This document shows positions 1-6,944 of a DNA stretch of 16,263 nucleotides, piece by piece. The notes under the pieces are model-generated. The model was not told the origin of the DNA, did no database searches, and worked only from the letters and a program-made list of their open reading frames with translations. A program made the position numbers and the translations under genes. Within the stretch, counting starts at the first letter, position 1; the number at the start of each line of letters is the position of its first letter. This stretch comes from UBA7985 sp049612785 (lineage in GTDB: Bacteria > Pseudomonadota > Alphaproteobacteria > UBA7985), in the NCBI GenBank assembly GCA_049612785.1, contig JBMZBW010000052.1:1-16263 (forward strand). Reading direction: 5' to 3'.

Positions 1-9
1 GGCCGGGCG

Positions 10-25
10 GTAGCTTAGTCGCTAC
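10..25. other. small inverted repeat downstream of xylF
   Basis: GTAGC (10-14) and GCTAC (21-25) form a 5-bp stem with a 6-nt loop. It lies 10 bases beyond the xylF stop codon, read on the minus strand. No T-run follows, so it is not a clear terminator. Hairpins after binding-protein genes of ABC operons often stabilise the upstream mRNA segment, which would fit if the remaining transporter genes follow to the left. The stem is short and could be chance. Confidence 0.25.
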
Positions 26-34
26 GGCGAGGAC

Positions 35-1066
35 TTAACAGCCCGTTACACCGTCCATCGCGCCAGCACAGACCTTATCTTTAGCGATGTGGCCTGCTTC
101 GATCACAACGTTGATGTTGGAAGCAGAAATTGGGGTTGGAGCAAGGAAGATAGCGTCCATTTCAACGCCATTCGCACCACCGGACCACTTCACAGCGCCG
201 TCGATGTCGGACATAGCAACGCCGGAAGCCAGAGCAGCTGCGATGTTACCCGCTGCTGCACCAAGCTGACGTGCGTCTTTCCAAACGGAAACCAGCTGGG
301 TACCGCGAGCAACGCGGTTGAGAGCAGCGTGGTCACCGTCCTGACCGGATACTGGAATAGCCAAACCCTGAGCTTCCAGTGCAGCAATTACGCCGCCAGC
401 CATGCCATCGTTTTCCGCCAGAACGGCATCAACGTTGTTATTATTGGCCGTCAGGATCTGTTCCATGTTCTTCTGAGCGTTGTCAGGCTTCCAGCCGTCG
501 GTGAAGGCTTCACCAACGATGGTAACGTCGCCCGCAGCAACAGCATCACCAATGACGTCCATCATGCCTTCGAGCAGGAACAGAGCGTTAGGGTCGCCCT
601 TGTCGCCCTTGATGATTGCGTAGTTGCCGTTTGGCACTTCAGCGTAAATGGAGCGTGCAATCACACGACCAACTTCTTTGTTGTCGAAGGTCAGGTAGAA
701 AGCGCGGTCGTCTTCGATCAGACGGTCGTAGCCCAGTACCGGAATACCTTCAGCAGCAGCCTTATCAACAGCCGCACCAACGGAACCGCTGTCTACGGAC
801 AGAATAACCAGCGCGTCAGCACCCTGAGCGATCAGGCTTTCCACGTCGGAAAGCTGCTTGGACGCGGACAGCTGAGCATCCGCGGAGATGTAACGGTCGC
901 CGTTTGCTTCGATAGCAGCTTTCATAGCTGCTTCGTCAGTCTTCCAGCGCTCTTCCTGAAAGTTGGACCAGGAAACGCCGATGGTCAGGCCGTCAGCAAA
1001 AGCGGTCGCAGAGACCACTGTTGAGGCAGCAGTCGCCGCCAACGCGAGTTTGATAAACGAGTTCAT
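35..1066 (-). CDS. xylF: D-xylose ABC transporter, periplasmic substrate-binding protein
   Basis: This is the periplasmic binding component of a high-affinity D-xylose ABC importer, delivering xylose to the XylH/XylG membrane complex. The 343-aa protein starts with a Sec signal peptide (MNSFIKLALAATAAS..., cleavage near AFADG). A type I periplasmic-binding fold follows, with XylF-like stretches: WSNFQEERWKTD near the N-terminus, IAQGADALVILSVDSGSVG, AAAEGIPVLGYDRLI, FYLTFDNKEVG and VPNGNYAIIKGD. The start at 1066 is preferred over an upstream one at 1096 because it begins exactly at the signal peptide and has a strong Shine-Dalgarno (GGGAGGA, complement of 1071-1077) at normal spacing. The next transporter genes would be expected left of base 1. 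It diverges from the ROK regulator, with a promoter and paired boxes between them. Codons are strongly biased to CTG, GGT and CGT, as expected for an abundant protein. Ribose- or galactose-type binding proteins are alternatives, but the motifs and the nearby xylA favour xylose. Confidence 0.9.
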   Translation of the reverse strand: MNSFIKLALAATAASTVVSATAFADGLTIGVSWSNFQEERWKTDEAAMKAAIEANGDRYISADAQLSASKQLSDVESLIAQGADALVILSVDSGSVGAAVDKAAAEGIPVLGYDRLIEDDRAFYLTFDNKEVGRVIARSIYAEVPNGNYAIIKGDKGDPNALFLLEGMMDVIGDAVAAGDVTIVGEAFTDGWKPDNAQKNMEQILTANNNNVDAVLAENDGMAGGVIAALEAQGLAIPVSGQDGDHAALNRVARGTQLVSVWKDARQLGAAAGNIAAALASGVAMSDIDGAVKWSGGANGVEMDAIFLAPTPISASNINVVIEAGHIAKDKVCAGAMDGVTGC

Positions 1067-1131
1067 GATGTCCTCCCAGACACAATGTAATGTCACCGCC
1101 CTCTCCCACGAGAGCGCCCAAGTCGATTAAA

Positions 1132-1144
1132 TCCGACTCTTGAA
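1132..1144. promoter_or_regulatory. candidate ROK operator, box 1
   Basis: TCCGACTCTTGAA is an imperfect inverted repeat around a CTC centre. It matches the box at 1176-1188 at 11 of 13 positions and is 44 bp away (about four helical turns). It covers the predicted xylF transcription start. The overlapping arms AGTCG (1121-1125) and CGACT (1134-1138) form a second, wider dyad. Assignment to the ROK protein is inferred from position only. Confidence 0.4.
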
Positions 1145-1147
1145 GAA

Positions 1148-1175
1148 AAACTACACAAGAAACTTTTTATGTCAA
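1148..1175 (-). promoter_or_regulatory. predicted xylF promoter
   Basis: On the minus strand TTGACA (1175-1170), a perfect -35 match, is followed after 16 bp by TAGTTT (1153-1148) as a weaker -10. This puts transcription start near 1141, about 75 nt upstream of the xylF ATG. The region is AT-rich compared with surrounding coding sequence. The -35 directly abuts the box at 1176-1188, and the start point lies inside the box at 1132-1144. Confidence 0.5.
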
Positions 1176-1188
1176 TTCGACTCTCGAA
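1176..1188. promoter_or_regulatory. candidate ROK operator, box 2
   Basis: TTCGA-CTC-TCGAA is a perfect 5+3+5 inverted repeat immediately upstream of the xylF -35 element. It also overlaps the weak -35 position of the rightward promoter suggested at 1183-1211. A repressor bound here could control both divergent transcripts, and looping to box 1 would enclose the xylF promoter. Confidence 0.45.
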
Positions 1189-1211
1189 ATAAATTATTTT
1201 GCTGCTATACT
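1183..1211 (+). promoter_or_regulatory. weak candidate promoter of the ROK operon
   Basis: TATACT (1206-1211) is a good -10 match. The hexamer 17 bp upstream (CTCGAA, 1183-1188) is a poor -35. If used, the transcript would begin near 1218, excluding the TTG at 1140 as start of the regulator and leaving the TTG codons at 1266 or 1290. The case rests mainly on the -10 hexamer and on the position in the divergent spacer. Confidence 0.25.
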
Positions 1212-1265
1212 GGTCTTCGATTAAAGCTATATGGCTACCAGAAACCACTTGAAGCGGAACCCGTT

Positions 1266-2465
1266 TTGCTTGCTTACACGACAGAGGGATTGAGGCACCA
1301 TAACCGCGCGCTGGTCTTGAAAAGACTGCGTGAGGCCGGGTCTGCGACCCATGGCGACCTCTCCGTAAGCAGTGGTCTGGCGTCCGGAACGGTATCGGTC
1401 ATTCTGAACGAATTCGTTGAAGAAGGCGTCATCACCAAGCAGCAGGGAACCCCGTCTTCGGGCCGTGGCAGGCCGAAAGTACACTTTCAGCTCTATGGTG
1501 ATCTGGCACTCGCTGCGCTGGTTCGGATTGCGTCAGATGAGGTCGAATTCTCTCTGATCGATTTCGCAGGAACCCTGAAAGACCGCTTTTACCTTGCTCG
1601 GCCCCGCTCGGAATCCTCTGGCTCAGAGTTCATCCAGTTGATCCGTCAGGGGCTAAACCGAATGGCTGAACGGGCAGATCGAAAACTAACGGATCTGGCT
1701 GCGGTAACCTTGTCGATGAAAGGGATCATTTCCGGCGAGTCCAAGGCTCTGCTGTGGTCCGCTTCGTTTGGAAACCAAACCATCGATTTCGGCAAAGCCT
1801 TCAACGATCTGGGGGATCGACTGCGCCTGATTCATGAAACGTCGCTGGTTTCAGAACGGCTGTATCAGGGGACTCGCACGCTGGTTTGCCTCTCGTTGGG
1901 CAGCACCATTGGCTTGGGGTTAACGCGGCCTGTCGGGAACGACATGAGCGAGCATTACGCCCCAGCTTTCAGCCATTCGTGTCACGATCCCAAAGGCCCC
2001 CTGTGCCGGTGCGGATCACATGGATGCATCGATGCCTATGCCTCGTTCTACGGCATTCTGCGCACTGCGCTGGATGCACCGACGAACAAGGTCAGCACTC
2101 AGGTTATTCCGCGTGAGGAAATCATGCGAATTGCCGAAGATGCCCGTCGAGGAAACCGCAACTATCAGATCGCCTTCCTGCAAGCGGGCGAAGCTATCGG
2201 TCTGGGCCTTTCCAGATTGGTGAGCGTCTATGGCTCCCTGGACATCGTCATCACCGGTTTCGGTACCGAGTACTTTGACCTGATGGAGCCCGTCATTTCC
2301 CGGCACCTGTCGGCTAACTTGCTGACGGCCTTGGGCAACGACGTCACCTTGACCATTAAGCAAGACGAACCGATCATGATTTACGATGCATTGAGCAGCA
2401 ACACGCTGACCTACATCGAAGAACATCTGGTTGCGCCGCGTCGTTTGGGTGAACAAGCCGCATGA
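1266..2465 (+). CDS. ROK-family transcriptional regulator (XylR-type)
   Basis: This is a DNA-binding sugar-responsive repressor, probably controlling xylF and its own operon. An N-terminal winged helix-turn-helix (about residues 10-70 from this start: RHHNRALVLKRLREAG, then GLASGTVSVILNEFVEEGVI) precedes a ROK domain. That domain carries the zinc-binding signature CRCGSHGCIDAYAS near its middle. The usual kinase-type ENDANAAALAE stretch is replaced by HETSLVSERLYQG, so sugar kinase activity is unlikely. The frame is open back to a TTG at 1140, but codons 1140-1265 overlie the xylF promoter and box 2 and encode a Lys/Cys/Phe-rich stretch atypical of the family. TTG at 1266 is chosen, and TTG at 1290 is possible. 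The stop overlaps the next start (ATGA at 2462-2465), implying translational coupling. The regulator class is secure; xylose as ligand is inferred from neighbours. Confidence 0.85.
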   Translation: MLAYTTEGLRHHNRALVLKRLREAGSATHGDLSVSSGLASGTVSVILNEFVEEGVITKQQGTPSSGRGRPKVHFQLYGDLALAALVRIASDEVEFSLIDFAGTLKDRFYLARPRSESSGSEFIQLIRQGLNRMAERADRKLTDLAAVTLSMKGIISGESKALLWSASFGNQTIDFGKAFNDLGDRLRLIHETSLVSERLYQGTRTLVCLSLGSTIGLGLTRPVGNDMSEHYAPAFSHSCHDPKGPLCRCGSHGCIDAYASFYGILRTALDAPTNKVSTQVIPREEIMRIAEDARRGNRNYQIAFLQAGEAIGLGLSRLVSVYGSLDIVITGFGTEYFDLMEPVISRHLSANLLTALGNDVTLTIKQDEPIMIYDALSSNTLTYIEEHLVAPRRLGEQAA

Positions 2466-3898
2466 ACCGCCTCATTGCCCTTTGCGCCAGCGCCGCGCTC
2501 GCGCTGGCCGCACCTGTGAGCGCGGAAAACGCGTGGGACGAAACCTCCCCTGCCCTGGATATTGTGGATTATCGTCCAGAAGGGTGGCTGCTGGAAGACG
2601 AGTTGTTCTTCTTTCTTGATGCGGGCGAAGCGCTTTTTGAGGCAAAATTCACCACTCAAGACGGTGCCGGGCGACCCAACAGCACACAGGCTGCAATCCC
2701 AAACCGCCCGCGCAAGCCGCTGAACCAATTCTTCAGCCGCACGTCTGGACCGGACGCAAGCGCATGTTCGTCTTGCCACAACGATCCGATTTCTGGTGGC
2801 GCAGGCGATAACGTGACCAACGTGTTCACCGCATCAGGCTTTGCCAACGCTGTGTTCGACACCACGGATCCGGAATTCAGCAACGAACGCGGCACGAACC
2901 ACCTGTTTGGCTCGGGCCTGCTCGAGCTTCTGGCGCGGGAAATGACCGTTGAGCTGCAAGATCAGCGCCGCGCGGCACTGCTCAAGGCGCGTGAAATACA
3001 GCAGCCCGTGACCGCTGAGTTGAACGCCAAAGGGATCGATTTTGGCTCCTTGGTCGCCTACCCGGACGCTACGGTGGACCCGAGCGGGATTGACGGTGTG
3101 GATTTCGATCTCATCATCAAACCCTTCACCCATAAAGGCGTCGTTCGCTCTTTACGGCACTTCACGCTGAGCGCCATGAACCAACATGCGGGCATGCAGG
3201 CATCAGAGCGTTTTGGCCCGCGCTGGACCGGGACATCTGACTATGATGAGGATGGTTACACCGCTGAGTTGAGCCTTGGTGAAATTTCGGCTCTCGTCGC
3301 GTGGCAAGCGACCTTGCCTCCACCGGGTCGGCGAGACGACCTTGAGCCCGCCTGGGCCGAAGCCGCGCAGCAAGGGGAAGGTCTGTTCACCGATTTTGGC
3401 TGCGCAACCTGTCACGTAAGCGCCTTGCCGCTTGATAGTCTCGATTTCCATGATCCCGGCCCGTTGGACGGCGCAGGCACGCTGAACGCGCGCGATGTTG
3501 AACGGGTGGCCATTTATGACCTGACCCACATGGAATGGTCAAAAACCCTGCCCCGTGATGCAGAAGGACGGGTTCTGGTGCCCCTGTTTGGCGATCTCAA
3601 GCGTCACAGGATGACAGACGCTGAAGTCAATCAGTTGGGCAACGAACGCGTTGTGCAAGGGTTTGTGGACACAAACGTGTTCATGACAACTGAGCTTTGG
3701 GGCGTCGGAAATACAGCGCCCTATGGCCACCGAAATGACATCACGACCCTGGATGAAATCATCCGCGCCCACGGCGGCGATAGCCGCGCTTCCCGTGATA
3801 CCTATGTCGCGGCCACGCCTGCGCAGCAGTCGTCGATCATTGCCTTCCTGAAGTCGCTGGTCATCAAAGACGACACCAGAGAGCAATCCGCGCTATGA
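2462..3898 (+). CDS. secreted di-heme cytochrome c (DUF1111 / di-heme oxidoreductase-like)
   Basis: A 478-aa exported c-type cytochrome, probably a periplasmic electron-transfer or peroxidase/oxidoreductase-like enzyme. A signal peptide (residues 1-21, MNRLIALCASAALALAAPVSA) is followed by two heme attachment sites: CSSCH at 102-106 and CATCH at 314-318. The C-terminal segment TTELWGVGNTAPYGHRND (409-426) with a following AHGGDSR (436-442) resembles the TPPLWGLG...HDGR...HGGEA pattern of the DUF1111/di-heme oxidoreductase family, a distant relative of bacterial di-heme cytochrome c peroxidases and MauG. Substrate and partner are unknown for most members. It overlaps the ROK gene by 4 bp and the next gene by 4 bp (ATGA both times), so the three are expected to be co-translated. 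Control by a sugar-type repressor is unusual for this family, some members of which are linked to iron uptake. The heme-protein call is firm; the enzymatic role is not known. Confidence 0.8.
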   Translation: MNRLIALCASAALALAAPVSAENAWDETSPALDIVDYRPEGWLLEDELFFFLDAGEALFEAKFTTQDGAGRPNSTQAAIPNRPRKPLNQFFSRTSGPDASACSSCHNDPISGGAGDNVTNVFTASGFANAVFDTTDPEFSNERGTNHLFGSGLLELLAREMTVELQDQRRAALLKAREIQQPVTAELNAKGIDFGSLVAYPDATVDPSGIDGVDFDLIIKPFTHKGVVRSLRHFTLSAMNQHAGMQASERFGPRWTGTSDYDEDGYTAELSLGEISALVAWQATLPPPGRRDDLEPAWAEAAQQGEGLFTDFGCATCHVSALPLDSLDFHDPGPLDGAGTLNARDVERVAIYDLTHMEWSKTLPRDAEGRVLVPLFGDLKRHRMTDAEVNQLGNERVVQGFVDTNVFMTTELWGVGNTAPYGHRNDITTLDEIIRAHGGDSRASRDTYVAATPAQQSSIIAFLKSLVIKDDTREQSAL

Positions 3899-5541
3899 AA
3901 CCGGCTCTATCTGCCTCTGCCGGTCTGTTGATAGGTCTACTGGCGCTCAGTCCAGCGGTAACCCACGCGCAGCAGGATATCCCGACCTTAACTGAAGTCG
4001 GCCTGACAGCGGGTCTGGATCACAAATTCACCGGCCCATGGGAGTTCTTTGTTGGGGGCGGAGGCGCCAGCTTCGATTGCAACGGCGACCGTCGTCCGGA
4101 TCTATTGCTGGCCGGAGGAACCTCGCCCGCGAAGATGTACGTGAACCAGTCTCCCGCAGGGGGCGATTTGGTCTTTGAAGAACGGTCGTTTCTGACCAGC
4201 GAAAAAGACCTCACCAAAGCCACCGGCGCTTACCCGCTGAACCTGAACAACGATGCCCACACGGATCTGGTGATCTTACGCCTTGGGTCAAACCGGCTCT
4301 TGCTGGGTGAAGGCGACTGCATCTTCCGTGATGCGAACAAGGAGCTGAATTTCGACGGGGGCCGCGCCTGGACAACCTCTTTTGCTGCAATATGGGAGCC
4401 GGGGGAGAGCTTTCCCACGCTCGCATTTGGCAACTACGTTGATCGTCGCGCACCGGGTTCGCCCTTTGGCACTTGCGAAGACAACCGGCTCGTCCGTCCC
4501 GCTACGACCTCCGGCACCCTGCCGGACTACAGCGATAATCTTGCGCTCAGCCCCAGTCATTGCACTCTGTCGATCCTGTTTACCGATTGGCAGGGCGAAG
4601 GCCAGTTTGACCTTCGCGTGACCAATGATCGGCAATATCACCGGGGCGGACAGGAACAGCTGTGGCACATCCCGCAGGGGGGACAGCCCTATGAATACAC
4701 CCGTGCTGATGGCTGGGAAGAACTGGTGATTTGGGGCATGGGGATCGCTGAAGCGGACCTGGATGCCGATGGCCGCCCGGAATATGCCCTGACCTCGATG
4801 GGCGATACCAAGGTACAGGTTCTGAGCGAAGACGCCTTTGAGGATGAACCGATTTACGTCGATATTGCCTACAACGCGGGCCTGACGGCTCACCGGCCTT
4901 ACACCGGTGACACGTCCAAGCCTTCAACCGGCTGGCACGCGCAATTTGCCGATTTGAACAACGATACCTGGCACGACCTGTTCATCGCCAAAGGCAATGT
5001 CGAGGCTATGCCGAACTTTGCCGCCTACGATCCTGATAACCTACTGCTGGGCAGCGAAACGGGTCAGTATAAAGAAGTCGGCGACCTAGCCGGTATTGCG
5101 CTGGACCGCAGAGGCCGCGGCGGGGTGATCGAGGACTTCAACGCCGACGGTAAACTCGACTTGCTGGTCATCAACCGCGAAGACCTCCCTTCCCTGTTTG
5201 TCAATCAGGGGCCACTGGATGCGCCAAGCCCGGCGCAGGGTTTGGGGAACTTTCTGCGGGTTGAGTTGGACAATGGCGCGGTGAACCCTGACGGCATTGG
5301 CGCGTCAATTTCCGTTAAAACCGGTAACCGCTATCAGACCAAAACCGTCGCAATAGGCGGCGGCCATGCATCCGGTCAGCTTGGCTTCACCCACTTTGGT
5401 CTGGGACAGGCTGAAGTCGCGCAAGTCCGCGTGAAGTGGCCGGAAAGCGGTTGGAGCGCCCCGTTTCAGGTCTTCGCCAATACCCACATCATTCTCAATC
5501 GCGAAAGCAACAGTCTGCGGACGTGGCACGCCCTTGACTGA
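3895..5541 (+). CDS. secreted FG-GAP/VCBS repeat protein with ASPIC/UnbV domain (CRTAC1-like)
   Basis: A 548-aa exported protein of unknown biochemical role. The signal peptide covers residues 1-25 (ending AVTHAQ). The body is a beta-propeller-like array of FG-GAP/VCBS repeats with calcium-binding Asp-rich loops: DCNGDRRPD (61-69), NLNNDAHTD (116-124), DLDADGRPE (288-296), DLNNDTWHD (353-361) and DFNADGKLD (414-422). The C-terminal roughly 85 residues form an ASPIC/UnbV domain: LRVELDNGAVNPDGIGASI, GGGHASGQ, FGLGQAEVAQVRVKWPESG. This repeat-plus-ASPIC layout is typical of bacterial CRTAC1-family proteins. Cysteines at 62, 142, 194 and 223 could form disulphides in the periplasm. It overlaps the di-heme cytochrome gene (ATGA, 3895-3898), suggesting they work together outside the cytoplasm. 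The stop at 5541 is 6 bases from the end of convergent xylA. Domains are clear; function is not. Confidence 0.8.
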   Translation: MKPALSASAGLLIGLLALSPAVTHAQQDIPTLTEVGLTAGLDHKFTGPWEFFVGGGGASFDCNGDRRPDLLLAGGTSPAKMYVNQSPAGGDLVFEERSFLTSEKDLTKATGAYPLNLNNDAHTDLVILRLGSNRLLLGEGDCIFRDANKELNFDGGRAWTTSFAAIWEPGESFPTLAFGNYVDRRAPGSPFGTCEDNRLVRPATTSGTLPDYSDNLALSPSHCTLSILFTDWQGEGQFDLRVTNDRQYHRGGQEQLWHIPQGGQPYEYTRADGWEELVIWGMGIAEADLDADGRPEYALTSMGDTKVQVLSEDAFEDEPIYVDIAYNAGLTAHRPYTGDTSKPSTGWHAQFADLNNDTWHDLFIAKGNVEAMPNFAAYDPDNLLLGSETGQYKEVGDLAGIALDRRGRGGVIEDFNADGKLDLLVINREDLPSLFVNQGPLDAPSPAQGLGNFLRVELDNGAVNPDGIGASISVKTGNRYQTKTVAIGGGHASGQLGFTHFGLGQAEVAQVRVKWPESGWSAPFQVFANTHIILNRESNSLRTWHALD

Positions 5542-5547
5542 CACCCG

Positions 5548-6864
5548 TTAGACGTAGCGATTGACGACGTTTTCAAGGTGCTCCTGACGGCCTGAGACTG
5601 GCTTTGGATTGATGTCGCGTTCAGTGACCAGGCTGCGAATATCGGCCAATGACGCTGTGTCTGCAGTCACTTCCCCCGCCAGCGCGCCAGACCAGCCAGC
5701 GTAGCGATTTTCGACAAAATCGATCAGAGGTCGGTCTTCGATCATAGCCGCCGCTGCCTTGAGCCCGCGCGCGCAACAATCCATCGCGCCAGCATGGGCC
5801 ATCACCAGATCGCTGAGTTCGAGGGACTGGCGACGCAGCTTGGCATCGAAATTAGTACCGCCCGTGCTGAATCCACCGCCCTTCAGGATCTCGTAGTAAG
5901 CCAGTGCCATTTCGGGCGTGTTGTTTGGGAATTGGTCCGTATCCCAGCCGGATTGGTAGTCATTCCGGTTCATATCGATGGAGCCAAAAATGCCCAGCGA
6001 CTGCGCCACGGCGATTTCGTGCTCAAAGGTGTGACCGGCAAGGATGGCGTGACCCTGCTCAATGTTCACGCGTACTTCATTCTCCAAACCAAAACGCTTC
6101 AGAAAGCCGTAAACCGTCGCAACGTCATAGTCGTATTGGTGCTTTGTCGGTTCCTGCGGCTTGGGTTCGATCAGGATGGTGCCCTTGAAACCAATCTTGT
6201 GCTTGTAGTCGATGACCTTGGCAAAGAACCGGCCCATCTGCTCCATCTCTCGGCTCAGATCGGTGTTCAGAAGGGTTTCATACCCCTCTCGCCCACCCCA
6301 TAGCACGTAGTTCTCTCCGCCCAGTTGCTTGGTCGCATCCATACAGCTTGCAACCGTTGCTGCAGAGTACGCCCAGACCTCGGGATCAGGGTTAGACGCA
6401 GCACCCGCCATGAAGCGCGGATGACTGAACAGGTTCGCTGTGCCCCAAAGCAGTTTCATGCCTGTGGCTTCCTGCTTGCCCTGCATGTAATCGACGATTT
6501 CCGACAGGTTTCGATCACTCTGGGCAAAGGTCTCACCTTCGGGGCGAGCATCGACATCGTGGAAGCAGTAGAATGGCACGCCAAGGATTTGGAACAACTC
6601 AAACGCCGCATCGGTCTTGGCCTTGGCAGCCTTCATAGGGTCAGTGTCGGCTAGCGCATTCCACGCACGCGGAAAACTGCTCTGCCCGAAAACATCAGAG
6701 CCTTCCCAAACAAAATTGTGCCAGTAACACACGGCGAAACGCAGCTGCTCGGCCAACGACTTTCCCATGACCATTTCAGACGCATCGTAGTGGCGAAAGG
6801 CCATATCGCTGGCGCTTGACGCACCTTCAAACTTCAGCGGTTCAATGCCTTCAAAATACTTCAT
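5548..6864 (-). CDS. xylA: xylose isomerase
   Basis: Cytoplasmic enzyme converting D-xylose to D-xylulose with two divalent metals. At 438 aa it is close to the E. coli enzyme (440 aa), and the known catalytic and metal residues appear at a constant +1 offset: H102 and D105 (FHDVD), E233 (IEPKP), E269 and H272 (NIEQGHA), D297, D308, D310 (SIDMNRNDYQSGWDTD) and D340 (TNFDAK). The family signature VLWGGREGYETLLNTD (187-202) is intact, as is EPTKHQYDYD. The start at 6864 (MKYFEGIEPLKFEG) is preferred over an extension to 6897 because it matches the usual N-terminus and has AGGA upstream. It lies 80 bp downstream of a thiamine-diphosphate enzyme gene on the same strand, probably in one transcript. 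No xylulokinase gene adjoins it, so that step must be encoded elsewhere. Confidence 0.97.
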   Translation of the reverse strand: MKYFEGIEPLKFEGASSASDMAFRHYDASEMVMGKSLAEQLRFAVCYWHNFVWEGSDVFGQSSFPRAWNALADTDPMKAAKAKTDAAFELFQILGVPFYCFHDVDARPEGETFAQSDRNLSEIVDYMQGKQEATGMKLLWGTANLFSHPRFMAGAASNPDPEVWAYSAATVASCMDATKQLGGENYVLWGGREGYETLLNTDLSREMEQMGRFFAKVIDYKHKIGFKGTILIEPKPQEPTKHQYDYDVATVYGFLKRFGLENEVRVNIEQGHAILAGHTFEHEIAVAQSLGIFGSIDMNRNDYQSGWDTDQFPNNTPEMALAYYEILKGGGFSTGGTNFDAKLRRQSLELSDLVMAHAGAMDCCARGLKAAAAMIEDRPLIDFVENRYAGWSGALAGEVTADTASLADIRSLVTERDINPKPVSGRQEHLENVVNRYV

Positions 6865-6944
6865 GAGTCGGGCGTCCTGTTCGGGTTTTTGACCCAATCA
6901 GGCTAGCCCACATTTCATCACTCGGGCAACAGTGTGAGACGTCT

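Noticed and set aside
89..1024. Long plus-strand open frame of 311 codons opposite xylF
   Set aside because: xylF is certain on the minus strand. The opposite frame shows no recognisable domain and arises from its codon bias. The other long antisense frames (4288-4893, 5794-6303, 9209-9799, 10505-11101, 11457-12116, 13880-14560, 15684-16259) were rejected for the same reason: each lies over a confidently identified gene.
2462..3898. Calling the di-heme protein a classical cytochrome c peroxidase (CcpA)
   Set aside because: At 478 aa it is longer than CcpA (about 330 aa), the spacing between the two heme motifs is larger, and the C-terminal pattern resembles DUF1111. Peroxidase activity cannot be claimed.
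6881..6895. Small GGGT/ACCC hairpin upstream of xylA
   Set aside because: Only a 4-bp stem, with no T-run suited to a terminator on either strand. It is too weak to list as an element.
6865..6897. N-terminal extension of xylA to 6897
   Set aside because: It adds 11 residues not matching the conserved XylA start, while the ATG at 6864 begins the usual MKYF-type N-terminus and has AGGA upstream.
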